Origin: Streptomyces sp. WZ.A104 | GTDB taxonomy: Bacteria > Actinomycetota > Actinomycetes > Streptomycetales > Streptomycetaceae | Assembly (NCBI RefSeq): GCF_002382885.1 | Contig: NZ_NWVL01000047.1 | Location: forward strand, 1 to 64,000 | Length of the DNA: 64,000 nt | Direction of reading: 5' to 3' | In this document: piece after piece, positions 54,771 to 63,590 of the stretch | How positions within the stretch are numbered: position 1 is the first letter of the stretch | Layout of the letters: every line of letters starts with the position of its first letter | Notes under the pieces: model-generated | What the model was told of the DNA's origin: nothing | Database searches by the model: none | Seen by the model: only the letters and a program-made list of their open reading frames with translations | Position numbers and translations under genes: made by a program

Positions 54771-55909
54771 CAGATCTCCATCCCGAACGGCCGGGTGAAC
54801 CGGACGTCACCCTCGACCATGTCTCGCATGTCTTCGACGTTGTGGCGGAACATCAGCATCCGTTCGATGCCGAACCCGAAGGCGAATCCGCTGTACTTCT
54901 GGGGGTCCACACCGCAGGCGGTGAGCACCTTGGGGTTGACCATGCCGCAGCCGCCCAGCTCGATCCAGCCCTCGCTGCCGCAGGTGCGGCAGGGGCGGTC
55001 CGGGTTGCCGACGGACTCGCCGCGGCAGACGTAGCAGACCATGTCCATCTCGGCGGACGGCTCGGTGAACGGGAAGAAGTTCGGCCGCAGCCGGGTCTTC
55101 ATGTCCGGCCCGAAGAGCGCCTGGACCATGTGGTCCAGGGTGCCCTTGAGGTCGGCCATGGTCAGACCCTCGTCGACGGCGAGCAGCTCGATCTGGTGGA
55201 AGACCGGGGTGTGCGTGGCGTCCAGCTCGTCGGTGCGGTAGACCCGGCCGGGGCAGACCACGTAGACGGGGGGCTTGCGCTCCAGCAGCGAGCGGGCCTG
55301 GACCGGCGAGGTGTGCGTACGCAGCACGACGCCGGACTCGTCGCCCTCGGTCGCCTTGCCGTCGGGCGTGGTGCCCTGGACGAAGAAGGTGTCCTGCATC
55401 TGGCGGGCCGGGTGGTCGGGCACGAAGTTCAGGGCGTCGAAGTTGAACCACTCCGCCTCGACCTCGGGGCCCTCGGCGATCTCGTAGCCCATGGCCACGA
55501 AGACGTCCGCGACGCGCTCCATGATGGTCGTCAGCGGATGGCGGGCGCCTGCCGGGATGCGGTCGTAGGGCAGCGTGACGTCCACGGCCTCCTCGACGAG
55601 CACCCGGGCGTCCCGCTCGGCCTCCAGCTCGGCCTGGCGGGCGGCCAGTGCCTTGGAGACGGCGCCGCGGGCCTGGCCCACACGCTTGCCCGCCTCGGCC
55701 TTGGCCTGCGGGGGCAGGGCGCCGATCTCGCGGTTGGCGAGGGACAGCGGCGAGGTACCTCCGGTGTGCGCGGTCTTCGCCTGGGCGAGCGCGTCGAGGT
55801 CACCGGCGGCGGCGAAGGCGGCGAACGCCTCGTCCCGCAGGCGCTCGATCTCTTCCGGTTTCAGTGCCTCGACCTCGACTGGGTCGTACGACTTGTTCGG
55901 TGCCGACAT
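54770..55909 (-). CDS. pheS: phenylalanine-tRNA ligase alpha subunit
   Basis: A 379-residue catalytic subunit. An N-terminal coiled coil (about 15-100) is followed by the class II core: motif 2 around SPVQARSLL, and a motif 3-like FAFGFGIERMLMFRH near the C-terminus. FVPDHPARQMQDTF is characteristic. ATG 55909 has GGAAGAG. No T-box or leader peptide is recognisable in the 169 bases upstream. Confidence 0.97.
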   Translation of the reverse strand: MSAPNKSYDPVEVEALKPEEIERLRDEAFAAFAAAGDLDALAQAKTAHTGGTSPLSLANREIGALPPQAKAEAGKRVGQARGAVSKALAARQAELEAERDARVLVEEAVDVTLPYDRIPAGARHPLTTIMERVADVFVAMGYEIAEGPEVEAEWFNFDALNFVPDHPARQMQDTFFVQGTTPDGKATEGDESGVVLRTHTSPVQARSLLERKPPVYVVCPGRVYRTDELDATHTPVFHQIELLAVDEGLTMADLKGTLDHMVQALFGPDMKTRLRPNFFPFTEPSAEMDMVCYVCRGESVGNPDRPCRTCGSEGWIELGGCGMVNPKVLTACGVDPQKYSGFAFGFGIERMLMFRHNVEDMRDMVEGDVRFTRPFGMEI

Positions 55910-56078
55910 CTCTTCCCGTGCTTCCGATTGGCTGATGGCGCGACCCGGCTCGACGACCGCAGGACGCAAAGGTGCCAAAGGTCGAGTCTAAAGGCCGCAG
56001 GACGGTCGGGGAGCCCGTGGGCTGCTCACACCCTCCCGTCGCCCACCACCACCCTGCCTGATTGCTGCGCAAACCCCT

Positions 56079-57239
56079 CTACTTCAGATAGGCGGGCATG
56101 CTCACAGGCAGAATAAATCGGAATTCGGCTCCGCCGCCGGGCCCCCGGTCGACGGTGATGGTTCCGCCGTGGGCCTCGACGATGCCCTTGACGATATAGA
56201 GCCCGAGGCCCGTGCCGCCGCGCTTGCTCCCCCGCCAGAAGCGGGTGAAGACACGGCCCATCGACTCCTCGGGGATGCCGGGGCCCTCGTCGCTCACGGT
56301 GACAGCCGTTCCCATCTCATCGCTCGTCCCCGGCGCGGGTGCCGGGGCGATCTCAATGGTGACGGTTCCCTCGCCGTGGCGCACCGCGTTTTCCAGGAGG
56401 TTGCCGAGGACCTGGTCGACCTTGTCGGGGTCGGCCCAGAGGGCGGGCAGCGGCCCCCCGGCGCGGACACGGAAGCGTTCGGGAGCCTGGCCGCCCGTGA
56501 TCAGGCCCTGGACGTGGCGGGCGACGGCGGCGGAGACGTCGACGGGCTGGCGGCGCAGCTCCAGCCTCCCGGAGTCGATCCGGGAGATGTCGAGCAGTTC
56601 CGCGATGAGCCGGGTGACCCGTCCGGCGTCCGCGTCGACGGTCTCCAGCATCAGCCGCTTCTGGTCGTCGGTGAACCGCTCCCACTTGGCGAGGAGGGTG
56701 GCGGTGAACCCTTTGACGGAGGTCAGCGGGGAGCGCAGCTCATGGGCGACGGTCGCGATCAGCTCGGCGTGGCTGCGTTCGGTACGCCGACGGGCCTCGG
56801 TGCCGCGCAGCGAGACCACCACCCGGCGCACGGGCCCGGTGGGCGTCTCGCGTACGTAGCGGGCGGAGACGAGGACCTCGCGGCCGCCGGGGAGCAGCAG
56901 ATTGCGCTCGGGCTGGCCGCTGCGGGTGGCGAGACCGCCGTACGGGTCGGTCAGCGGCCACCAGCGCTTGCCCTTGAGGTCCTCCAGCGGGAGAGCCGCG
57001 TCCAGGGGGCGGCCGATCGCGGCGGCGCGGGAGGTGTCGGTGATGCGGGAGGCGGCGGCGTTGAAGCAGATGACGCGTCCGCTCTCGTCGGCGACGACGA
57101 GACCGTCGGGTAGATCGTCCGGGTCGATCCCGAAGCCGTCGAGGCCGTCCGGACCCGTCTCCGCGCCGTCCGGGTCCTCGCCCGCGGCGCTTACGACGGC
57201 GGTGTGCGCCGGTCGCGGCGAGCTCATGCCGACAGCCAT
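56079..57239 (-). CDS. PAS-domain sensor histidine kinase
   Basis: A 386-residue soluble kinase. A PAS-like domain (about 40-140) is followed by a HisKA domain with the phospho-accepting His in ELIATVAHELRSPLTSVKG (His about 167), and HATPase boxes NLLENAVRHG (N), DEGPGIPEE (G1) and GTGLGLYIV (G2). There is no membrane segment, so it senses a cytoplasmic signal. No response regulator is adjacent. ATG 57239; an in-frame ATG at 57227 is possible. It is downstream of the TrmH gene and upstream of pheS on the same strand. Confidence 0.9.
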   Translation of the reverse strand: MAVGMSSPRPAHTAVVSAAGEDPDGAETGPDGLDGFGIDPDDLPDGLVVADESGRVICFNAAASRITDTSRAAAIGRPLDAALPLEDLKGKRWWPLTDPYGGLATRSGQPERNLLLPGGREVLVSARYVRETPTGPVRRVVVSLRGTEARRRTERSHAELIATVAHELRSPLTSVKGFTATLLAKWERFTDDQKRLMLETVDADAGRVTRLIAELLDISRIDSGRLELRRQPVDVSAAVARHVQGLITGGQAPERFRVRAGGPLPALWADPDKVDQVLGNLLENAVRHGEGTVTIEIAPAPAPGTSDEMGTAVTVSDEGPGIPEESMGRVFTRFWRGSKRGGTGLGLYIVKGIVEAHGGTITVDRGPGGGAEFRFILPVSMPAYLK

Positions 57240-57442
57240 ATTCCCGTATCCCCACCTCTCGAACCGGTGCAGTGGGCCCCCGAGTTCGTCACCCTACTAG
57301 CCGCCGGTGAACCGGCGACACCCTGTGGGGGCGCGGACAGGAGTGCGCCGGTGGGCGGGGCTCGGGATTGGCCGGGATCGTACGCTGACGGGCCGTCGGG
57401 GCGCTGCTCCGGCGGGGGCCGGAGCAGCGGGCGGATGCTCCG

Positions 57443-58288
57443 TTACGCGCCGGGGGCGCGCCGCGGCCGCTGCGCGCGGGCGGAGGCGTAGAGGCAGACG
57501 GCGGCCGCGGTGGCGAGGTTGAGGCTCTCCGCCTTGCCGTGGATCGGGACCCGGACGACGGCGTCGGCGAGCGCGCGGGTCTCCTCGGGCAGCCCCCAGG
57601 CCTCGTTGCCGAAGACCCAGGCGGTGGGGCCGCCCATGGTGCCCGCGTCCAGCTCGTCGTCCAGGTCGTCGGCCCCGGCCCCGTCGGCGGCGAGGATGCG
57701 CACCCCGGCGTCGCGGAGCCCCTGCACGGCCTGTTCGACGGGCACGCCGACGGCGACGGGCAGATGGTAGAGCGAACCGACCGAGGCGCGCACCGACTTG
57801 GGGTTGTAGAGGTCGACGGATGCGTCGGTCAGGACCACGGCGTCCGCGCCCGCCGCGTCGGCGCAGCGCAGTACCGTACCGGCGTTCCCGGGGTCGCGTA
57901 CGTTGGCCAGAACCGCCACCAGGGTGGGCTTCGCGTCCAGGATCTCCTGGAACGGGGAGTCCAGGAAGCGGCAGACGCCGATCAGGCCCTGCGGGGTGAC
58001 GGTCTGCGAGACGTCGGCGAGGACGTCGTCGCCGGCCAGGTGGACCCGGGCCCCCGCCGTGTGGGCCGCCTCGACGATGTCGGCGTACCGGTCGGCGGCC
58101 TCGGGGGTGGCGAACAGCTCGATCAGGGTCGGCTCGCCGTCGCCGCCCCGGTGCGCCGCGGCCTCGCGTACGGCCTGCGGCCCCTCGGCGATGAACCGGC
58201 GCTCCTTGCCGCGGAAGTTCCGTCTGGCCAGCCGGCGGGCGGCGGCGACGCGCGGGGAACGCGGGGAGATCAGTTCGGGGGTGCCCAT
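57443..58288 (-). CDS. TrmH/SpoU-family RNA 2'-O-methyltransferase
   Basis: A 281-residue enzyme that methylates ribose in rRNA or tRNA using SAM. The three SPOUT motifs are present: NVRDPGNAGTVLRCADAAG (motif 1), VFGNEAWGLPEE (motif 2) and VPIHGKAESLNLATAAAVCL (motif 3). The N-terminal substrate-binding part is of RlmB/AviRb kind. ATG 58288. The exact RNA target is unknown. Confidence 0.9.
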   Translation of the reverse strand: MGTPELISPRSPRVAAARRLARRNFRGKERRFIAEGPQAVREAAAHRGGDGEPTLIELFATPEAADRYADIVEAAHTAGARVHLAGDDVLADVSQTVTPQGLIGVCRFLDSPFQEILDAKPTLVAVLANVRDPGNAGTVLRCADAAGADAVVLTDASVDLYNPKSVRASVGSLYHLPVAVGVPVEQAVQGLRDAGVRILAADGAGADDLDDELDAGTMGGPTAWVFGNEAWGLPEETRALADAVVRVPIHGKAESLNLATAAAVCLYASARAQRPRRAPGA

Positions 58289-58338
58289 GGTCGGCGGCGA
58301 GCCTCTCTGCGTACGGCGGTGGGGGTCGGCGGCAACGC

Positions 58339-58375
58339 ACCGGACCCGCAGGCGGCGTGCGCCTGCGGGTCCGGT
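58339..58375 (-). terminator. infC-rpmI-rplT operon terminator
   Basis: Perfect 15-bp arms (58339-58353 and 58361-58375) with a 7-base loop, 27 bases after rplT. Confidence 0.88.
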
Positions 58376-58401
58376 TCGCGTACCTGGAAGGAGCGCCTGG
58401 G

Positions 58402-58785
58402 TCAGGCGGCCTTCGGGGCGTTGACGTCGCTCGGGAGGGCCTTCTGAGCGACCTCGACGAGGGCGGCGAACGCGTTGGCGTCGTTGACCGCGAGCTCGGC
58501 GAGGATCTTGCGGTCCACCTCGATGTTGGCGGCCTTCAGACCCTGGATGAGGCGGTTGTACGTCATGCCGTTCTGGCGGGCAGCGGCGTTGATGCGCTGG
58601 ATCCAGAGCTGACGGAAGTCGCCCTTGCGCTTCTTGCGGTCGTTGTAGTTGTAGACCAGGGAGTGGGTGACCTGCTCCTTGGCCTTGCGGTACAGGCGCG
58701 AGCGCTGACCGCGGTAGCCGCTGGCGGCTTCGAGGATTGCCCGGCGCTTCTTGTGGGCGTTGACTGCCCGCTTGACGCGTGCCAC
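58402..58785 (-). CDS. rplT: 50S ribosomal protein L20
   Basis: A 127-residue ribosomal protein with the L20 signature (NYNDRKKRKGDFRQLWIQRI). It binds 23S rRNA early in assembly and, in other bacteria, represses its own operon by binding the mRNA leader. GTG 58785. Third gene of infC-rpmI-rplT. Confidence 0.98.
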   Translation of the reverse strand: MARVKRAVNAHKKRRAILEAASGYRGQRSRLYRKAKEQVTHSLVYNYNDRKKRKGDFRQLWIQRINAAARQNGMTYNRLIQGLKAANIEVDRKILAELAVNDANAFAALVEVAQKALPSDVNAPKAA

Positions 58786-58892
58786 TTGTTAACTCCTTGT
58801 AGCGGGGCCGTGGGTGTCCTCACACGGCCCGGAAACGAATTGGTCCCGGTGTGATCGAGGTCGTGCCTCCGGGGCGAGCCGGAGGCCGGACC

Positions 58893-59087
58893 TCACTTGC
58901 CGAGAAGCTTCTTGATCTTCTTGGCGTCGGCCGGAGCCACGACGACCGTGCCGGTCAGCGAGCGGGTCTTCTTGGACGACTTGTGCTCAAGAAGGTGGCG
59001 CTTGCCGGCCCTCTCGCGGAGCACCTTGCCGGAGCCGGTGATCTTGAAGCGCTTGCTGGCACCGCTGTGCGTCTTGTTCTTCGGCAT
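58893..59087 (-). CDS. rpmI: 50S ribosomal protein L35
   Basis: A 64-residue basic protein (MPKNKTHSGASKRFKITG and AGKRHLLEHKSSKKTRSL). Component of the large subunit. ATG 59087, between infC and rplT with gaps of about 120 and 107 bases. Confidence 0.98.
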   Translation of the reverse strand: MPKNKTHSGASKRFKITGSGKVLRERAGKRHLLEHKSSKKTRSLTGTVVVAPADAKKIKKLLGK

Positions 59088-59207
59088 CGCGCCGTTCTCT
59101 CCTCGTCAGTGGCGCCCCTCACGGTGCGGAGCACCGGACAGCAGGGGCGTCAGATCTCTATGGGATTCCGGGGGGACCCGGGGCCGCCTGGATGGCAGCC
59201 CCTGAGG

Positions 59208-59867
59208 TCACGCCTCGGAAGGTGTCTCGGCCGAAGCCTCGGCCGCGTCGGCCGGAGCCTCGGCGGTGTCGCCCTGGGACGGTGCGTCGGACGAACCCTG
59301 ACGCTCCGCCTTGCGGGCGGCCTGGGCCTCACGGGCTTCGGCCATGGCTTCGGTCTTCTTCTTGTGCGGGCCCAGAACCATGATCATGTTCCGGCCGTCC
59401 TGCTTCGGGTTCGACTCGATGAAGCCGAGGTCCTCGACATCCGAAGCGAGACGCTGAAGCAGTCGGAAGCCCAGCTCGGGGCGGGACTGCTCACGACCAC
59501 GGAACATGATCGTGATCTTGACCTTGTCGCCCTGCTTGAGGAACCGGACGACATGACCCTTCTTGGTGTCATAGTCGTGCGGGTCGATCTTCGGCCGGAG
59601 CTTCATCTCCTTGATGACCGTGTGCGCCTGGTTCTTGCGCGCCTCACGGGCCTTCATGGCCGACTCGTACTTGAACTTCCCGTAGTCCATGAGCTTGCAC
59701 ACGGGCGGACGGGCGGTCGCCGCCACCTCGACCAGGTCGAGGTCGTACTCCTGTGCGAGCTCCAGGGCCTTGGCAAGCGGAACAATCCCGACCTGCTCGC
59801 CGCTGGGACCGACAAGTCGCACCTCGGGAACGCGAATCCTGTCGTTGATGCGGGGCTCGGCGCTGAT
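59208..59867 (-). CDS. infC: translation initiation factor IF-3, with ATC start
   Basis: A 219-residue factor that blocks subunit joining and checks start codons. I place the start at ATC 59867, not at the first GTG (59822), because the conserved N-terminal ISAEPRINDRIRVPEVRL begins there and GAGGAGG lies five bases upstream. A non-AUG start is the hallmark of infC autoregulation, since IF-3 discriminates against it. The two IF-3 domains are joined by a Lys-rich linker (MKAREARKNQAHT), and an Ala/Glu-rich tail of about 45 residues follows the C-domain, common in actinobacteria. Confidence 0.96.
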   Translation of the reverse strand: MSAEPRINDRIRVPEVRLVGPSGEQVGIVPLAKALELAQEYDLDLVEVAATARPPVCKLMDYGKFKYESAMKAREARKNQAHTVIKEMKLRPKIDPHDYDTKKGHVVRFLKQGDKVKITIMFRGREQSRPELGFRLLQRLASDVEDLGFIESNPKQDGRNMIMVLGPHKKKTEAMAEAREAQAARKAERQGSSDAPSQGDTAEAPADAAEASAETPSEA

Positions 59868-60158
59868 GGATCCTCCTCGGTAGCACCACGCGACCGCCTG
59901 GCAGACAGCCGCGTAACGTCTGTTTCGTCAAGACCAACCGAGCCGGAAGCACAAAAATGCCCCGGACGGGACACAGGCGGGGCTCCAGGAACTACCGGAA
60001 CACCGCCGCGGTGAACCGCGGGGCTATCGGGCGGGCCCATCGTCCGTACGGAACGATGGTCGCCGCCTGACCGGTGACCCGCCGTCCTTCACGGACAGCC
60101 AGGTGGGAGATCGGAGCCTCCACTTGCGGGCCGGGCACATAGATGTCCGGCCGGTCGT
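59868..60158 (-). ncRNA. long infC leader with possible attenuator
   Basis: About 290 bases from a candidate -10 TAGCCT (60165-60170) to the ATC start. Stems are visible, including a stem GCCCCG/CGGGGC (59978-59983 with 59959-59964) followed on the transcribed strand by five T (59953-59957), as in an intrinsic terminator. A smaller stem (CCGCGG pair) lies upstream and could be an alternative partner. Control by IF-3 or L20 would fit known operons; the mechanism here is inferred. Confidence 0.6.
59953..59983 (-). terminator. attenuator-type hairpin in the infC leader
   Basis: Six-base stem and a T5 run on the minus strand, inside the leader about 90 bases before infC. T-runs after hairpins are uncommon in this genome, so this one stands out. 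Confidence 0.6.
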
Positions 60159-60264
60159 TTTACGAGGCTAGCACCCTGTGCACGCATGCGCTAATCCCGC
60201 GCCTCCCCCGCCGCCCCCGCCTCCCGCGCGCGGGAGGGCGATGGCCTGGCCTTATCGTGTGGGC

Positions 60265-60627
60265 ATGAGTGACGCGACCCCCAGCAGTGAGAACCCCGGC
60301 TTCGACGACATGGCCCGCGACATCGCGGAGGTCCCCGCGGTCGAGGTGATCGTGACGGTCGCCGTCAACCTGATGAGCGCCGCCGCCGTCAAGCTCGGCC
60401 TGACCGAGGAGGGCGAGCAGCACAAGGACCTCGACGAGGCCCGCAAGCTGGTCCACGCGCTGGCCGGACTGCTGGACGCGAGCGCCACGGAGATCAGCAC
60501 CTTCCACGCCTCGCCGCTGCGCGACGGCCTGAAGTCCCTCCAGCTGGCCTTCCGCGAGGCCTCGCTGGTGCCGGACGACCCGGGCCAGGGTCCCGGCGAG
60601 AAGTACACCGGCCCGGTCTACAGCTAG
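60265..60627 (+). CDS. DUF1844 family protein
   Basis: A 120-residue protein of the DUF1844 kind: FDDMARDIAEVPAVEVIVTV, LMSAAAVKLGLTEEGEQHKD, and DEARKLVHALAGLLDA. Function unknown; conserved next to infC in Streptomyces as I recall. ATG 60265 has no Shine-Dalgarno sequence, and TATCGT is six bases upstream, so leaderless. It is divergent from infC. Confidence 0.85.
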   Translation: MSDATPSSENPGFDDMARDIAEVPAVEVIVTVAVNLMSAAAVKLGLTEEGEQHKDLDEARKLVHALAGLLDASATEISTFHASPLRDGLKSLQLAFREASLVPDDPGQGPGEKYTGPVYS

Positions 60628-60651
60628 CCACCCCTTCTCCCCGTACGCGCC

Positions 60652-60703
60652 CGTACGCGAGAGCCCGCCGTCCCCCCCGTGGGGCGGCGGGCTCTCGCGT
60701 ACG
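60652..60703. terminator. bidirectional hairpin
   Basis: Perfect 19-bp arms (60652-60670 and 60685-60703) between the convergent DUF1844 and aquaporin genes. Confidence 0.9.
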
Positions 60704-60727
60704 GCGGCATCGGGGCCGGGCGGAGCC

Positions 60728-61444
60728 TCACAGGGCGTCCTCGGTCTCGGCGGCCTCTCCGGGCAGCGGGTTGGGGTGGGTCAGCCGGTGTACGTAGGCG
60801 GCGATCACCCCGCCGACGAGGGGCGCGACGATGAACAACCAGAGCTGGGAGAGCGCTCCGCCGCCCGCGAAGAGCGCCGGACCCAGACTGCGCGCCGGGT
60901 TGACCGAGGTGCCGGTCAGCGGGATGCCCACGAGGTGGATCGCGGCGAACGCCAGACCGATGGGCAGTCCGCCGAAGCCCGTGATCGCGACCTTGCGGGT
61001 CACCGCGAGAACGACGTGGACGAGCAGGAACGTCAGCATCACCTCGGCGAGGAACGCGCCGCCGATGTTGATGCCGACGGCCGAGCGGTCTTCGTAGCCG
61101 TTGGTGCCGAACTCGCCGCTGGTCTCCAGTCCCGGGATCTGCTTCGCGAGCAGGAAGAGCAGGGCCGCGCCGACGATCGCGCCGAGGAACTGGGCCGCCC
61201 AGCGCTCGACGGCGCTGCGGAGGTCGATCCGGCGGGCCATCAGCACGCCGAGCGTCACCGCCGGGTTCACATGGCAGCCGGAGATCGGGCCGAGCGCGTA
61301 GGCCAGCGCGAGGAGGGTGAAGCCGAAGGCGAGGGCGATGCCCACCGTGCCCAGGTACTCGACGGCGACCACCGCGGACCCCACGGCGAAGAACACCAGC
61401 AGCAGGGTGCCGAGGAACTCTGACGCCACGATCCGCGCGTTCAT
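60728..61444 (-). CDS. aquaporin / MIP-family channel
   Basis: A 238-residue membrane channel with six segments and both NPA loops: HVNPAVTLG (about residue 58) and SVNPARSLGP (about 185). The selectivity Arg follows the second NPA. A water-specific AqpZ-type channel is most likely; glycerol conductance cannot be excluded. ATG 61444 has GAGGTGG. Confidence 0.92.
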   Translation of the reverse strand: MNARIVASEFLGTLLLVFFAVGSAVVAVEYLGTVGIALAFGFTLLALAYALGPISGCHVNPAVTLGVLMARRIDLRSAVERWAAQFLGAIVGAALLFLLAKQIPGLETSGEFGTNGYEDRSAVGINIGGAFLAEVMLTFLLVHVVLAVTRKVAITGFGGLPIGLAFAAIHLVGIPLTGTSVNPARSLGPALFAGGGALSQLWLFIVAPLVGGVIAAYVHRLTHPNPLPGEAAETEDAL

Positions 61445-61549
61445 GCGACCACCTCGCGAGCTCGGTCGATTGTTCGGATTCCTCCGAATTTCTCGACAAT
61501 TCTCACCGCGGCGGGCGCGTTGCGCGCGTCGGCGCCGGACGGCGGCCTC

Positions 61550-62278
61550 TCAGCGTGCGAACAGGGGCTCACCCGGAGTGTTCGTCCCGGCGGGCAGCAG
61601 AGCAAGGTCCAGCCCGTTCACCAGACGGGCCCGCAGGACCTCGCTGTCCGCCAGCGCCTCACCGATGCGGCGGGCCGCCTCGGCGGGGACCGCGTCCGGG
61701 GCCAGGACGAGCGCGAGGGTGCCGTCGGCGCTGCCGGGCCCGAGGTGGGCGCGGACGACGGCGGGGTCGGCGGCGGCGATCTCCCGCACGGCCCCGATGA
61801 CGGCGGGGTCCTGGAGCGGGTCGGTGCTGGTGCGGTTCTCGGCGAGGGCCAGGAGCGCCCGCCCGGACAGCTCGAAGGCGACGGGCCCGGCGAGGTCCAG
61901 CACGACGGTGTCGGCCTTCTCGTGGGCGGCGGCCTGGAGCGCCTGGTGCAGCGGTACGGCGACGGGGCGCGCCTCCGGGTCCCAGCGGGCCAGCGAGTCC
62001 GTCGAGGTGAAGGCGGGCAGCGCGCGCCGGTCGCCCGCGTGGAGGGTCGGCACGGCCATGTCGCTGGTCTTCTCACGCCGCAGCCCCTTCTCGTCCTCCT
62101 CGACCTCGCCGAGGACGGCGACGACGGGGACCAGGAGCCGGGCGTCGCGCAGGGCCGCGAGGACCGGGCCGACGGCACTCCGGTCCCGGGACCAGGCCTC
62201 CAGTGCCCGGGTCAGGGCGGGGGATGCCGAGCCGTCGTCGTCGGAGAAACCGGAGTCCGGGATGTTCTTGAGCGCCAC
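61550..62278 (-). CDS. SseB-family protein
   Basis: A 242-residue soluble protein with the SseB-like pattern: an early LRDARLLVPVVA, then LPAFTSTDSLARWDPEARPVA, and a C-terminal SseB_C-type domain with VRAHLGPGSADGTLALVL. Function in actinobacteria is unknown. GTG 62278 is the likely start; no strong ribosome-binding site. Confidence 0.8.
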   Translation of the reverse strand: MALKNIPDSGFSDDDGSASPALTRALEAWSRDRSAVGPVLAALRDARLLVPVVAVLGEVEEDEKGLRREKTSDMAVPTLHAGDRRALPAFTSTDSLARWDPEARPVAVPLHQALQAAAHEKADTVVLDLAGPVAFELSGRALLALAENRTSTDPLQDPAVIGAVREIAAADPAVVRAHLGPGSADGTLALVLAPDAVPAEAARRIGEALADSEVLRARLVNGLDLALLPAGTNTPGEPLFAR

Positions 62279-62402
62279 GGGACGAGGGTAGTGCCTGGGG
62301 CTTCGCCGGTTGTCCGCAGGTCGGGCCGGGCGGAGATCGGGAGCTGTGCCCGTGCGCGCGACGGCGTGGGCCGATCGGGTGGGCGGAGGCGGTGTCGCTC
62401 GT

Positions 62403-63590
62403 TCAGCGGCGGCCGGGGGCGTGGGCGTCGCGGCCGCGCCACAGGACGACGGCGACGACCAGCAGGGCGGCGCCGAGGCCGCCCGCGAGGGGGGCCGCCC
62501 AGTGGGCGGCTTCCTCGTCGGTACGGGACGGGGCCGGGCCCGCGCCGAAGTACCGCCCCCGGTGTCCTGTCCGCGCCGCCTGGGCGTTCAGGTCGGCGGG
62601 GCGCAGCCGGGAGCCCGCCTCGATGGCCTCCGCCGGATCGACGATGCCGTAGCCGCGGGCGTCGTCGCGGCCCTCGGCGGGGGCGTCCCGGGCGGTGTCG
62701 GCGAGCAGCTTCTTGATCTGGGCGGGGTCGAGGCCGGGGTGGGCGGCGCGGACCAGGGCGACCGCGCCGGAGACGAAGGCGGCGGCGGCCGACGTACCCC
62801 ACTCGATGTAGTAGTGCCCGTCGGGGTTGGCGACCACGATGTCCACGCCGGGGGCGCTGACGGTGGCGTACCAGCGGCGGGTGGAGAACGAGGCGTGGGT
62901 GCCGTACTTGTCGACGGCGGCGACCGCGATCACCCCGGGGTAGGCGGCGGGATAGGAGATCCGGTCCCCCTTCTCACCGCCGTTGCCCGCCGAGGCCACC
63001 ACGGGGATGCCCTTGGACAGGGCGTACTGGATGGCGGAGTCCTCGCCCGGGTCGGGGTGGGCGGACTTGCTGTCGTCGCCGAGGGAGAGGTTGATGACGT
63101 CGGCGCCGTTGTCGGCGGCCCAGCGGATGCCGTCGGCGAGCGCGGAGCCACGGGTCTTGCGGGCCTTGGCGCGGGCCGGGTCCTTGGACTCCAGGATCAC
63201 CCGGACGGGCAGGATGCGGGCCTCGGGGGCGATGCCGAGGATGCCGTCGGCGCGGTCCGGACCGTTTCCGCGTCCGGCGATGATCCCGGCCATCGCGGTG
63301 CCGTGCAGGGCCCAGGAGGAGTCGCCGCGGGCGGCGCCGAAGCCGATGAGGTCCCTGCCGGGGAGCACCTGGCCGGTGAGGTCGGGGTGGGCGTCGTCGA
63401 CGCCGGTGTCCAGGACGGCGACGGTCACGCCCTGCCCCCGGGTGGTGGCCCAGGCCCGGTCGGATCCCAGGGCCTCCAGGGCCCACTGCTGGTCGCGGAT
63501 CGCGTCCGCGTGGGCGGGGGCTGCGGGGGTGAGCGCGAGGACGGCGGCGGCGCAGACCGCGGCGAGGACGCGGTGGGGTCGTCGGGTCAT
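62403..63590 (-). CDS. mycosin-like subtilisin (S8) serine protease, membrane anchored
   Basis: A 395-residue exported protease. A signal peptide (about 1-28) precedes the S8 domain with catalytic Asp 61 (AVLDTGVD), His 96 (ALHGTAMAGIIAG) and Ser about 267 (WGTSAAAAFVSG), plus the oxyanion Asn in ASAGNGG. A C-terminal membrane helix (about 365-385) and a short basic tail follow. This is the layout of mycosins (MycP), which accompany type VII secretion. No ESX gene is in the window. Its ATG overlaps the stop of the upstream partial gene (ATGA). Confidence 0.87.
   Translation of the reverse strand: MTRRPHRVLAAVCAAAVLALTPAAPAHADAIRDQQWALEALGSDRAWATTRGQGVTVAVLDTGVDDAHPDLTGQVLPGRDLIGFGAARGDSSWALHGTAMAGIIAGRGNGPDRADGILGIAPEARILPVRVILESKDPARAKARKTRGSALADGIRWAADNGADVINLSLGDDSKSAHPDPGEDSAIQYALSKGIPVVASAGNGGEKGDRISYPAAYPGVIAVAAVDKYGTHASFSTRRWYATVSAPGVDIVVANPDGHYYIEWGTSAAAAFVSGAVALVRAAHPGLDPAQIKKLLADTARDAPAEGRDDARGYGIVDPAEAIEAGSRLRPADLNAQAARTGHRGRYFGAGPAPSRTDEEAAHWAAPLAGGLGAALLVVAVVLWRGRDAHAPGRR

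Noticed and set aside
55910..56078. T-box or leader-peptide control of pheST
   Set aside because: The upstream region is short and shows neither a T-box core nor a Phe-rich leader.
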